Assembly: GCA_030603385.1 (NCBI GenBank)
Contig: JAUVXW010000021.1
Coordinates: 1-64,000, forward strand
Origin: Promethearchaeota archaeon
GTDB taxonomy: Archaea > Asgardarchaeota > Lokiarchaeia > Sigyniarchaeales > SOKP01
Reading direction: 5' to 3'
DNA length: 64,000 nt
A program made the position numbers and the translations under genes. The stretch's first letter is position 1; each line of letters opens with the position of its first letter. A model generated the notes under the pieces. The model was given only the letters and a program-made list of their open reading frames with translations, was not told the origin of the DNA and made no database searches. Below, piece by piece: positions 26,680-35,155 of this stretch.

Positions 26680-27456
26680 TTAATTCTTCTTGATCCTACC
26701 CATTTGTTTTTTCAGTTTTAAAAAGAATTCAGGGGTAGAAATCTGGTAAGGTATTGGATATCTAGTGCCTGCTTTATGGGTTTTTTCCATTCCTTCTATT
26801 ATTTCTTCCACAATTCCAAATGGTATGGATGCTATTAAATCAGAATCCATTGCTAAACCAAAACGACGATCTCCAAGACAAGGGAAAGCAACTTGGAGTT
26901 CTCCAGTTAACATTGCGTTTGAAATTGTATCAGCACATACACCATCACAAAATGTTGACATTGAAATTCTTCCTCCTCTTTTCCATAAATAACCCTGAAT
27001 TAGTCTCATAATTTGAGAGGAATTCCCCCATATTAATATTAAATCTGGTTTGAAATCAATTCTACTTAAAGCTCCTGATACTATGGCAGAATATTGTCCA
27101 TATTTAAGTTGAGGCATTGTTGAGCTTGTTTTTTTAGCTGCCTCTTTGGTTTCGTTATATCTTCCAATAAAAAAAGCACCTTCTTCGAAAAGTTTGTTTG
27201 ACTTTTCAAAACCTATAGATATTTCTGCTAAAGGACACAAATTATCTTCTTTTGTACATCCCATAGTCCATCCATAATATCTAGCATAACTGAATATCTG
27301 GCATAACGCAATCTTATGTTCTGGTTTTTTTAAATATTTTATTGCATTCAAATCTTCAGAATTTTCAAGTAATTTCATACCTATAGGAAATGTAGCTAAT
27401 CTAAGATATTTATTAAGTTGATTATCTAATCCTTCATAATTACCCATAAAACTCAA
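26680..27456 (-). CDS. DUF169 family protein
   Basis: A 258-residue protein with the DUF169 layout: LATFPIGMKLLE near the start, then a cysteine-containing central part (CQIFSYARYYGWTMGCTKED, LCPLAE), PDLILIWGNSSQIMRLIQ, FCDGVCADTI, and FPCLGDRRFG near the end. The family is common in anaerobes and its reaction is not established. The conserved cysteines suggest metal or cluster binding. It converges with the sulfatase gene, one base apart, and is divergent from the cobalamin adenosyltransferase gene. Confidence 0.85.
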   Translation of the reverse strand: MSFMGNYEGLDNQLNKYLRLATFPIGMKLLENSEDLNAIKYLKKPEHKIALCQIFSYARYYGWTMGCTKEDNLCPLAEISIGFEKSNKLFEEGAFFIGRYNETKEAAKKTSSTMPQLKYGQYSAIVSGALSRIDFKPDLILIWGNSSQIMRLIQGYLWKRGGRISMSTFCDGVCADTISNAMLTGELQVAFPCLGDRRFGLAMDSDLIASIPFGIVEEIIEGMEKTHKAGTRYPIPYQISTPEFFLKLKKQMGRIKKN

Positions 27457-27526
27457 CCTTAAGGTATTAAAAAATAATTAAATAATAGAGTATTTCAAAA
27501 TATAATAAATTAATAGGAAAAAAATT

Positions 27527-28069
27527 ATGAGCTCAAGTAGAAAAAGATTAAAAGTTGGTCTTGTACAAGTTTATTTTGGACGAGGTAAAGGAAAAACTAC
27601 TGCTGCAATAGGTCAAGGTGTGCGCGCAACGGGACATGGTTTTAAAGTCTATATGATTCAATTTATGAAAGGTAATTACAAATACGGAGAAATCGAAGCT
27701 ATTAAAGGTATTTCTAACTTTGATCTAAAACAATTTGGAAGCCCAGAACTTATATCTGAACCGAGGGAATTTGATAAAGATGAAGGAAAAAAAGCACTCG
27801 ATTTTGCTAAGGAAATTATCATGAGCGATGATTATGATATTGTTATTCTTGATGAAGTTGGTGTTGCCATCTCTATGAATGTAATAACTGTTGAGCCTGT
27901 ATTAGAATTGATAAAAAATAAGCCTGATAAGGTTGAGTTAATCCTTACCGGCGGGCCAAAAATGCATCCTAAAATTAAGGAAGTTGCTGATTTAGTAACT
28001 GAAATGAAAATGATAAAACATTATTATTCCTCACAAGGGTTAACCGCTCGATATGGGATTGAATACTAA
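27527..28069 (+). CDS. cobO: Cob(I)yrinic acid a,c-diamide adenosyltransferase (CobO type)
   Basis: A 180-residue P-loop protein with VYFGRGKGKTTAAIGQGVRA near residue 14, MIQFMKG, and VILDEVGVAI, all typical of the CobA/BtuR/CobO family. It adenosylates the corrinoid cobalt to make coenzyme B12. It stands alone; the nearby corrinoid-linked gene in the window is the UroD-like protein at 39005. Adenosylcobalamin would be needed by enzymes such as methylmalonyl-CoA mutase, none of which is seen in this window. Confidence 0.93.
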   Translation: MSSSRKRLKVGLVQVYFGRGKGKTTAAIGQGVRATGHGFKVYMIQFMKGNYKYGEIEAIKGISNFDLKQFGSPELISEPREFDKDEGKKALDFAKEIIMSDDYDIVILDEVGVAISMNVITVEPVLELIKNKPDKVELILTGGPKMHPKIKEVADLVTEMKMIKHYYSSQGLTARYGIEY

Positions 28070-28105
28070 TATTCTAAAAATAATATAAAAAAAATAATAA
28101 GAGAG

Positions 28106-28540
28106 TTACATAAAAACTATTGTACCTTCTCCAGTAGTTACTACCTCATCATTTTGGTTTTTTACAATAGTATCACAAATGATGAATTTCAACTTGCCTT
28201 CCTTTTTCGTAAACATTTCTTTTACCGTGGCAACTGCGGTGCACGTATCACCAAAAAACACTGGTTTAACAAATTTAACCGTTTGACCTCCGTATAATAT
28301 ACCTGGTCCAAATAGCTTAGTGCCTAAAACTGCTGATATTAGACCAGAACTCAAAGCTCCGTGTGCGACTTGTTTTCCAAACATCTGAGTCTTTGCAAAG
28401 TCAGGATTAACATGGATAGGGTTGTAATCTCCAGTTACTTCGGCAAATTTCATAACATCTTCTTCGGTTATTTTTTTAGTAAATGAGGCAGATTGTCCTA
28501 CTTCATAATCCTCATATTTAACAGGTTCTAAATCTGACAT
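28106..28540 (-). CDS. MaoC-like (R)-specific enoyl-CoA hydratase
   Basis: A 144-residue hot-dog fold protein with the hydratase-2 motif at residues 36-42 (GDYNPIH, catalytic Asp and His) and AHGALSSGLIS following. Length and motif match PhaJ-like hydratases, which add water to trans-2-enoyl-CoA. It complements the dehydrogenase at 23681 and the thiolase at 30755, although the stereochemistry of the hydratase (R) and of the usual dehydrogenase (S) differ. Some MaoC proteins act on other thioesters. Confidence 0.9.
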   Translation of the reverse strand: MSDLEPVKYEDYEVGQSASFTKKITEEDVMKFAEVTGDYNPIHVNPDFAKTQMFGKQVAHGALSSGLISAVLGTKLFGPGILYGGQTVKFVKPVFFGDTCTAVATVKEMFTKKEGKLKFIICDTIVKNQNDEVVTTGEGTIVFM

Positions 28541-28637
28541 AAAATAAATTAATGAAAATGTGGATAAAAATTTTAACTTTTAAAATAAAAAAGATTTGTC
28601 TAGTAAGTATACAAAGTGTCTTTATTTAAAAAGAATA

Positions 28638-28889
28638 TTAAGACCATTGAACTAAACGATGTTCTCCTTCAATTTTTTTTATATTTGTAATATCCTGCGA
28701 CACTTCCAATGTCCCAATATACTTACCTTCATCGTCTCTTACCGCAAAATAACGAATATGAATAGTTTTTTCCCCTAATTGTATCCAAAACTCAGCAGTA
28801 TTCCTTTCCCCACTTTTGAATTTATTTAAAATATCCTCTACAATATGAACACTATTAGGTGGATGGCATTTTTGAACTTTTCTCCCATC
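28638..28889 (-). pseudogene. C-terminal remnant of a PAS/DUF438 protein gene
   Basis: On the minus strand a start-less open frame of about 83 codons reads DGRKVQKCHPPNSVHIVEDI, then an EFWIQLG strand, IRYFAVRDDEGKYIGTLEVS, and ends EGEHRLVQW before TAA. This is the C-terminal PAS domain of DUF438-type proteins, which sense redox or ligands. A stop lies right in front of the homology, so the 5' part is gone. It abuts another truncated gene pointing away from it. Confidence 0.8.
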
Positions 28890-28929
28890 TCACTGATAAA
28901 ATCGGAAAAAAAAAACCTTAATAATCTGT

Positions 28930-29277
28930 GAATCATTTGGTTTATCATTTTTTTCCTTAATTGTTATGACTTTTTTTCTATGGTCAAGTGGCTTTAAAAG
29001 TTCATTACTTCATTTATTAATTATAGGAGAAATTATTAATGTTGTGGTAGCTACTACATTTATCCCCTCAGAAGCTATAACTTTAACAAATTTAGACGAA
29101 ACCAGAAAAGCAGAATCCTTTGGGATAGTTTCACTTATTAGAGGAATTAATGTAATGCCTACAGCCATAATTGCAGGATTCTTAATACAGAGCGTGCATT
29201 ATATTGCCCCTTTTATTTTCACTATAATAGGGATCATCTTTGAGATTTGGCTCTTAATAAAATATTTTCAAGATTAA
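28930..29277 (+). pseudogene. C-terminal remnant of an MFS transporter gene
   Basis: The frame from about 28930 matches the last 115 residues of the intact transporter at 29420-30652. FGLSFF and TFIPSE are shared; LDETRKAESFGIV matches LDETRKAESYGIV; the ends are IKYFQD and FKYFHD. The homology already runs before the first ATG (28966), so the gene has lost its first 300 codons. It encodes only the last three or four membrane helices. It is best read as a decayed tandem paralogue of the neighbour. Confidence 0.85.
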
Positions 29278-29419
29278 ACATCATAAGATTGACAAAAATA
29301 TGGAAGAGAAACTAGTTATCAAAAAACTCATATGATTTGAACCGTTTCTCATTAACAAGCAAATTATGATTGTGTAGTTTAAACAAAGTTAATAAAATTT
29401 AATAGAAGAATCTTAGACT

Positions 29420-30652
29420 ATGAATAAATACCTAAACTCAGCGGAAATTGACAAAATAAAACGTAAGAACTTATGGGTTTTGTTCTTTATCAATTTACTT
29501 CATGGAATGGGCGCGGGTATGTTCAATGTAGTATACCAACCTTTTATTTTAGACCTAACAGGCTCTGTGCTTATCATGGGGATTTTGGTTACTATTGGTG
29601 GGATTGTACAATTCCTCCCAATGCCCTTAATTGGGAGATTATCAGATAGATTCGGAAGGAAGAAGATGATGTTAAGTAGCATCCCATTTTATTTTTTAGG
29701 ATTAATATCTCTCATTTTCTCGAGTTCTACTGCTATAATTTTCCTAATTTTAGGAATTGTATTATATTTTCTCGGTGTAGTAATCAATAATCTTAGTAGT
29801 TTGATTTTCATATCCGAAAATAGTAACAAATCAAAAGGTTTGATGTATGGATTAATATTATTTTCTTTTTTTGGTGGAACTATATTTGGATCTACTTTTG
29901 TTCTACTTGGGGGTGCTTTTGATTCACGCGTTTTCTTTTTGATATTCCTAGGGATTATAATTGGCGAGGGTACCATTAATTTAGTTTTTATATCTGAGAA
30001 ATTTCGGTTTGATAAAAATCCAAGATCTATTTCTCTCAAATCTATTGATACAGAACTTAGTGTATGGAAAAAAATAATGAAAAATCCTAAAAGTAAAGCT
30101 TTATTGATATTTTTGACCTTAGACTTGTTTATCTATAATATTGGTCTTTCAATCTATAGTGGGGGATTAAAAGATTTTTATTTTATTACTCGTGAAGAAC
30201 TTGCTTTGATAACTATAGTCTTTAGTACTTCTAATATGCTTTTTCAAATTCCTGGAGGTCATTTAGCAGATAAAATAGGAAAAAAGAAATCCCTCATTTT
30301 TAGTCAATATTTTGGCTTATCATTTTTCGCGATTAACATTTTAGCATATTTTGTTTGGGCAGGTGGTTTCACAGCTTTCTTACTTCCTGCTTTAATTATT
30401 AGTCACATTCCATTTGCTATGAGTGTATGTACATTTATCCCCTCTGAACAGATGGCTTTAACCGATTTAGATGAAACCAGAAAAGCGGAATCCTATGGAA
30501 TAGTTGGAATGATAAGGGGAATAGGCTTCATTCCTACTGGATATATTGGTGGATTTTTAGTCGTAAATGTACATTATGTTGCACCTCTGATTATCTCGTT
30601 TTTCGGAATTTTCTTTGAGATCTGGTATTTATTCAAATATTTCCATGATTAA
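29420..30652 (+). CDS. Major facilitator superfamily transporter
   Basis: A 410-residue membrane protein with about 12 hydrophobic helices. Loop 2-3 has the MFS signature GRLSDRFGRKKMML near residue 72, and a degenerate repeat GHLADKIGKKKSL lies in the second half. Substrate unknown; the surrounding acid-degradation genes suggest an organic acid or an efflux role, which is inference. A truncated paralogue lies directly upstream. Confidence 0.9.
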   Translation: MNKYLNSAEIDKIKRKNLWVLFFINLLHGMGAGMFNVVYQPFILDLTGSVLIMGILVTIGGIVQFLPMPLIGRLSDRFGRKKMMLSSIPFYFLGLISLIFSSSTAIIFLILGIVLYFLGVVINNLSSLIFISENSNKSKGLMYGLILFSFFGGTIFGSTFVLLGGAFDSRVFFLIFLGIIIGEGTINLVFISEKFRFDKNPRSISLKSIDTELSVWKKIMKNPKSKALLIFLTLDLFIYNIGLSIYSGGLKDFYFITREELALITIVFSTSNMLFQIPGGHLADKIGKKKSLIFSQYFGLSFFAINILAYFVWAGGFTAFLLPALIISHIPFAMSVCTFIPSEQMALTDLDETRKAESYGIVGMIRGIGFIPTGYIGGFLVVNVHYVAPLIISFFGIFFEIWYLFKYFHD

Positions 30653-30754
30653 GTAAGTCAATTTTTATAAAATAATAACAAATTTAATTTTGCGATAATT
30701 AAATTCTTTGAATTTAAAAATATTAAAATTAAAGAAAAAAAAATTGGTGAAATA

Positions 30755-32014
30755 ATGGGTAAATTAGCTAGAAAAGTAGCAATGATAGGAGCCGGAATGA
30801 GTACGTTTGGCGCTCACTTTCCACATAAAAGAATCCCTGATTTATGGGTTGATGCATGGCTAGACGCAGTAGGCAGAGTTGATAATGGAATTGAGCCAAA
30901 AGATGTTGACGCGTGTTATGTAGGAAATTATTCTTCAGATCTATTTAATCATCAAGGACATTTGGGACCACAAATGGCAAATTTAGTAGGCTTAACCCCA
31001 AAACCAGCAGGTCGTTTTGAGGGTGCTTGCGCCAGTAGTGGAATTGCCTTACGTCAAGCAATCTTAGCCATAGCCTCAGGAGTACATGATGTTATTGCTG
31101 TATCTGGAGTTGAATGCATGACAGAACTACCTACAACAGGAGTTACTGATGTATTAGCAACAGCATCAGACAGTCTATTTGAATATCCCGCTGGTGCGAC
31201 GTTCCCAGGACTATATGCGACTTTAGCATCGGCACATTTTAATAAGTATGGTACTACTGTAGAAGATTTGATGAGAGTTGCGATAAAAAACCATGAAAAT
31301 GGAAAAGAGAATCCTTATGCTCATATGCAAAGGTCAATTTCTGACTTTATGGCAAGTAAAATCGCCAAGATAGAAAAATCCGGAGGAGAAGTTCCAGATT
31401 GGAAAGATGAGTTTGATTATCTTAAAAGTAGTTCAAATCCAATGATCGCTTCTCCCCTACGTTTGTTCGATTGCAGTCTGATAACCGACGGAGCAGCTTG
31501 TGTATTTTTAGCTGCTGAAGATGTCGTTAAAAATTATACTGATACTCCAATTTGGATTGCTGGTACTGGTCAAGGGAGTGCAGCATTAGCTTTGCATGAT
31601 CGAGAAGACTTAACTAGTTTTATTGCATCAAAAGAGGCAGCACGACAAGCTTATGAAATGTCGGGATTTAAACCTAAAGATATTCAAGTAGCAGAAGTTC
31701 ACGACTGTTTCACTATTGCAGAAGTAGTCGCTTTGGAAGATTTAGGTTTTTATGAAAAGGGTAAGGCTGTTGAAGCAATTAAAAATGGAGAAACAAAGCG
31801 AGATGGTTCATTACCAATTAATACAAGTGGAGGATTAAAGAGTAAAGGTCATCCTGTAGGTGCTACTGGTGCAGCATTTTGCGTAGAAGTCTTTAAACAA
31901 ATGAGAGGTATTGCTGAGAGAAATCGCCAAGTGAAGTTTGATGTGGAACGTATGTTGGCTCATAATTTAGGTGGTTCAGGAGCAACATGTGTTGTAACTA
32001 TTTTTGAAAAATAA
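30755..32014 (+). CDS. Thiolase (acetyl-CoA C-acyltransferase, archaeal/SCP2 type)
   Basis: A 419-residue thiolase. GACASSGIALRQA carries the nucleophilic Cys near residue 92. HDCFTIAE replaces the usual His motif as in archaeal and SCP2 thiolases, and GGLKSKGHPVGATG carries the second His. GGTGA sits five bases before the ATG. The DUF35 gene follows after 12 bases. In archaea this pairing marks thiolases whose OB-fold partner helps build an acyl-CoA channel. It may cleave or condense acetoacetyl-CoA; which direction is not visible. Confidence 0.92.
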   Translation: MGKLARKVAMIGAGMSTFGAHFPHKRIPDLWVDAWLDAVGRVDNGIEPKDVDACYVGNYSSDLFNHQGHLGPQMANLVGLTPKPAGRFEGACASSGIALRQAILAIASGVHDVIAVSGVECMTELPTTGVTDVLATASDSLFEYPAGATFPGLYATLASAHFNKYGTTVEDLMRVAIKNHENGKENPYAHMQRSISDFMASKIAKIEKSGGEVPDWKDEFDYLKSSSNPMIASPLRLFDCSLITDGAACVFLAAEDVVKNYTDTPIWIAGTGQGSAALALHDREDLTSFIASKEAARQAYEMSGFKPKDIQVAEVHDCFTIAEVVALEDLGFYEKGKAVEAIKNGETKRDGSLPINTSGGLKSKGHPVGATGAAFCVEVFKQMRGIAERNRQVKFDVERMLAHNLGGSGATCVVTIFEK

Positions 32015-32026
32015 AGGTGAAAATAA

Positions 32027-32449
32027 ATGTCAGAGAGTGAAAGAGAATTTACTATTAAAAGTTATATAGATTATTTATCTGAGAAGAAACTAATGGGTTC
32101 AAAGTGTAAAGATTGTGGTGCTTCCTATGTACCTGTTAGAAAACTATGTACTAAATGTAACAGTGTAAATATGGAATGGGTTGAAATGTCAGGAAAAGGA
32201 AAAATTGCAGCATTCACGAGTATTACCGTAGGGACCCCTTTCTTTGTTGAAAAGGGTTACGGTAGAAATAAACCATATTGCTTTTCAGTTATAAAATTAG
32301 ATGAGGGACCGATGATCAGTGGCCAATTAATTGGTGTTGATGAAAGTAAACCTGATACCATCAATATAGGAATGCAAGTTAAAGCAACATTTATTGAAAC
32401 TGAAATTAGAGGAGAAACAAGAGTAGATTTGGGCTTTGAGCCTGTCTAA
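32027..32449 (+). CDS. DUF35 OB-fold zinc-ribbon protein, thiolase partner
   Basis: A 140-residue protein with an N-terminal rubredoxin-like zinc ribbon (CKDCGASYVPVRKLCTKC, near residues 26-43) and an OB-fold (FTSITVGTPF, then MISGQLIG). It starts 12 bases after the thiolase with its own GGTGA. In the structurally studied archaeal complex the DUF35 protein bridges thiolase and HMG-CoA synthase. No HMG-CoA synthase is encoded here, so a two-protein complex is the likely state. Confidence 0.92.
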   Translation: MSESEREFTIKSYIDYLSEKKLMGSKCKDCGASYVPVRKLCTKCNSVNMEWVEMSGKGKIAAFTSITVGTPFFVEKGYGRNKPYCFSVIKLDEGPMISGQLIGVDESKPDTINIGMQVKATFIETEIRGETRVDLGFEPV

Positions 32450-32470
32450 ACTTATTTATTATTTTTTTTT
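32424..32470 (+). repeat. Spacer repeat A, left copy (pairs with 35020-35066)
   Basis: Covers the last eight codons of the DUF35 gene and the T-rich tract after it. The copy at 35020-35066 differs at only about three of 47 positions. Here it is coding and ends in a T-run that probably terminates the thiolase operon; there it is non-coding. The DUF35 end is therefore the original. Confidence 0.85.
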
Positions 32471-32507
32471 TAAAAATTACTAATAGCTGTAGTTTAGTCC
32501 TGGTATT

Positions 32508-33857
32508 TTATATTCCCTTATGCATTGCATGTTCAACTTCAGTAAAAGCAATATCAAGAATTTGACATGATTTTTCAACTTGTTCATGAGTTAATTCAAG
32601 AGGGGGTTGTATCCTTATAACATTACCATCAATGCCGCCTTTACCTATAAGGAGTCCTTTTTGACGACATATCTCCATTACCTTTAGCATTTCTTGAGTG
32701 GCAGGCTCCTTTGAACCTTGATCACAGACGAGTTCTATCCCTAACATCATTCCTTGTCCGCGCACATCGCCAACTATCTTGTGATCCGCTTTCAGTATCT
32801 GGAGCTGTCGCTTAAAATTCTCACCGAGTTGAATGGCTTTTTTGAGATACTGTTCTTCCTGGATTATTTCAATAACAGCAACCGCTGCTGCACACGACAA
32901 GGGATTCCCTCCAAAAGTAGTGAAAGAATCTGTTGTAGTATATTCTGCTGCATATTCAGGACGTGTTAGAATCCCTGCAATAGGGATACCGCTCCCAAAG
33001 CCTTTAGCAATGGTAATAATATCGGGATTTACTTCTGCATTCTGAATACCCCACCAATGATCACCAGTACGTCCAAATCCAGTTTGGACTTCATCAGCAA
33101 TGAAAAGTCCATCATACTCTTTCACAATTTCATAGGCAATCTGAAAAAATTCTGGAGGAGGTTGAATTATACCTCCAACTCCTTGGATCGGTTCAACAAT
33201 AAAAGCAGCAATAGCGTTATTAGTTTGAGTACGGATTATTTCACGGAGATAACGAGCACATTCAATATCACAATCAGGGTATATCTTCCCAAAAAGACAT
33301 CGGTAACAGTACCCATATGGAGTAAATCGGACACCTGGGGGATGAGACTCAGGCACGGTACGCCAACCTACGCTAGAGATCTCTCGAGTTAATTGAGTAC
33401 GTCCATGATAAGCATGAGTACATGCCACAATATAAGGATTTTTCTTACATTTTCGTGCCATAAACAGTGCCGATTCATTGGCTTCGGAACCACTATTTAC
33501 AATGAATGTCTGTGTTAAACCAGAAGGGGCAATCTGAGCTAACTTTTGTGAAAGCACCGCATAAGGAATTGATGAATACAGTGTACTGGTATATACGAGC
33601 TGGTCTATCTGCCATTTAAGTGTTGCAACAAACTTTGGATGGTGATGTCCTGTAATCTTTGTGCAGATACCGGAAAACAGATCAATATACTGTTTTCCTG
33701 AATTATCTTTTACTAATGCTCCTTCACCTTCCACAATAAGGATTGGATCTTGATAATAATGAGTAACTGCGGGTATCATATACTTTTGTTCAATGGAGAG
33801 AATCTCCTTATTTGTATATTCCTTGCGTAGATCCTTAGGAACAAGATTTTCATTCAT
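32508..33857 (-). CDS. Class III (omega) aminotransferase
   Basis: A 449-residue PLP enzyme. GSEANESALFMARK binds the cofactor phosphate, AYHGRT follows, DEVQTGFGRTG carries the Asp that contacts the pyridine nitrogen, and IAKGFGSGIPIAG holds the PLP lysine. This group covers GABA, beta-alanine, alanine-glyoxylate and similar transaminases. With the semialdehyde dehydrogenase and hydroxyacid transhydrogenase genes nearby, an omega-amino acid substrate giving a semialdehyde is likely. A cysteine-rich insertion (CYRCLFGKIYPDCDIEC, near residue 179) is unusual and could bind metal. The gene lies within a duplicated spacer. Confidence 0.9.
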   Translation of the reverse strand: MNENLVPKDLRKEYTNKEILSIEQKYMIPAVTHYYQDPILIVEGEGALVKDNSGKQYIDLFSGICTKITGHHHPKFVATLKWQIDQLVYTSTLYSSIPYAVLSQKLAQIAPSGLTQTFIVNSGSEANESALFMARKCKKNPYIVACTHAYHGRTQLTREISSVGWRTVPESHPPGVRFTPYGYCYRCLFGKIYPDCDIECARYLREIIRTQTNNAIAAFIVEPIQGVGGIIQPPPEFFQIAYEIVKEYDGLFIADEVQTGFGRTGDHWWGIQNAEVNPDIITIAKGFGSGIPIAGILTRPEYAAEYTTTDSFTTFGGNPLSCAAAVAVIEIIQEEQYLKKAIQLGENFKRQLQILKADHKIVGDVRGQGMMLGIELVCDQGSKEPATQEMLKVMEICRQKGLLIGKGGIDGNVIRIQPPLELTHEQVEKSCQILDIAFTEVEHAMHKGI

Positions 33858-33947
33858 TTAATACACCATTTTATAGTTTTTTTGACACATCACACATCAG
33901 TAAAGAAAACTGAAAAAAAATTGATCAATTTTTCAAATTTATTTACA

Positions 33948-33999
33948 ATATAAATTTTATATAAATTAATATTGAAACATAAATTAAAAATATCTAATT
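33948..33999 (+). repeat. Spacer repeat B, left copy (pairs with 35085-35135)
   Basis: An AT-rich stretch nearly identical to the DNA just ahead of the semialdehyde dehydrogenase gene at 35085-35135, with one or two differences in about 51 bases. It includes a copy of the TTG and first codons of that gene's longest frame, which here runs into a stop after about 14 codons. It has no evident function here. Confidence 0.85.
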
Positions 34000-34082
34000 T
34001 CTTGACTTCTTCCTAATTATTCTCTGTTTCTTTCCTTTCTTGAGCTCTTGATAACTGAATTAAAATTTGGATTCTGATGTTT

Positions 34083-34964
34083 TTAGTTGTTTTTCATAAT
34101 CCTTTTCATAATTAAAACAAATAAGGCGATACCGACAAGTAAGCCACCACCAAAAATAATTGTCAGCATATCACCCTCTTCTATGAGATCTGGTACATAT
34201 AACCAATAATTAACAAACAGTTTTCCTCCATATTTAAATTCATAATATGTAAGAACACCATTAGAATTATATTTAACCTGTATGTCAATAGCTACACTAT
34301 TGTTTTCAAATCCTCGGGCTGGCACATTTAATGAATATCCATTAGATTTTGCTGTAGCAGAAATGTTATTATAAAACCCTCCTCGAGAATTCATTACTCC
34401 AAGAAACTCTGTTATAAAAGATGTCCAATTAATAGTTTTAGGTGCAAAAGGAACGCCCATAATACCATATGGACTAAATGAAAGAGTTAAATTAAATGTT
34501 TGTCGTAAGAAACTTGATGTATCATTCACTATATACCAAGTTCCGTTATAATATGAATGATACTGCTTAAACCAAGGTATTTCCCATCCCGCTGTTGCAT
34601 TAACAGGCGTTGAGGTGATTATTGTATTATCAAATGGAGATAGTAATGTTCCAGTTTCTTCAGAACTTATAGCTGTGATACTAAAAGGCCAATGAGATTG
34701 GGGTGGATCATGCTGCCAGATGAACCAGTCAAGGTAAACATTGAGCATGTGTAAATCTCCTAATGGCCAGAGATCACCTAAAGTTTCTTCCAAATTATCC
34801 ATAAAGTACCCTTCCCAATTTACGCTATGTAAACCGAGTCTCCATAAATATTCATTACCGTCTTGTATTCCAACATAAGACCCTTGAGCTGGAGAGACTT
34901 TAACGAAAGGAAGAAAAAGTAGCAATCCAAGGAATAAAAGGCATAATTTTTTCATCTTTTTCAT
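34083..34964 (-). CDS. Secreted, C-terminally membrane-anchored hypothetical protein
   Basis: A 293-residue protein with an N-terminal signal peptide (basic MKKMKK, a leucine-rich core and a likely cleavage near SPAQG). It also has a C-terminal membrane helix (IIFGGGLLVGIALFVLI) ending in lysines and arginines. The part between is aromatic-rich and beta-like, with many N-x-S/T sites. The topology is type I, with the body outside the cell. I do not recognise the family. It sits between the two copies of a duplicated spacer and may have come with that rearrangement. Confidence 0.75.
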   Translation of the reverse strand: MKKMKKLCLLFLGLLLFLPFVKVSPAQGSYVGIQDGNEYLWRLGLHSVNWEGYFMDNLEETLGDLWPLGDLHMLNVYLDWFIWQHDPPQSHWPFSITAISSEETGTLLSPFDNTIITSTPVNATAGWEIPWFKQYHSYYNGTWYIVNDTSSFLRQTFNLTLSFSPYGIMGVPFAPKTINWTSFITEFLGVMNSRGGFYNNISATAKSNGYSLNVPARGFENNSVAIDIQVKYNSNGVLTYYEFKYGGKLFVNYWLYVPDLIEEGDMLTIIFGGGLLVGIALFVLIMKRIMKNN

Positions 34965-35019
34965 ATCTTGTTAACCTTATTTTTTATAATTATTGGTTTT
35001 TTAATTAGTTATTGCATAT

Positions 35020-35066
35020 TAGATTTGGGCTTTGAGCATGTTTAAACTTATTAATTATTTTTTTTA
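35020..35066 (+). repeat. Spacer repeat A, right copy
   Basis: A non-coding duplicate of the DUF35 3' end (32424-32470). It is followed 18 bases later by repeat B (35085-35135), so A and B lie together here, whereas in the left copy they are separated by the aminotransferase gene. Confidence 0.85.
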
Positions 35067-35084
35067 TTTCAAATACTATTACTA

Positions 35085-35135
35085 TATAAATTTTATATAA
35101 ATTAATATTGAAACATAAATTAGAAATATCTAATT
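35085..35135 (+). repeat. Spacer repeat B, right copy, ahead of the dehydrogenase gene
   Basis: Near-identical to 33948-33999. It contains TATATAAATTTTATATAAA, a plausible TATA promoter region for the semialdehyde dehydrogenase gene, and the in-frame TTG at 35108 that would give a 16-residue longer protein. Confidence 0.8.
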
Positions 35136-35155
35136 CAGAAAATCTTGATAAAGAT

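Noticed and set aside
32424..35135. Insertion sequence carrying the aminotransferase block
   Set aside because: There is no transposase and no terminal inverted repeats; only duplicated flanks are visible, so I report it as a duplication or insertion scar and not as a named element.
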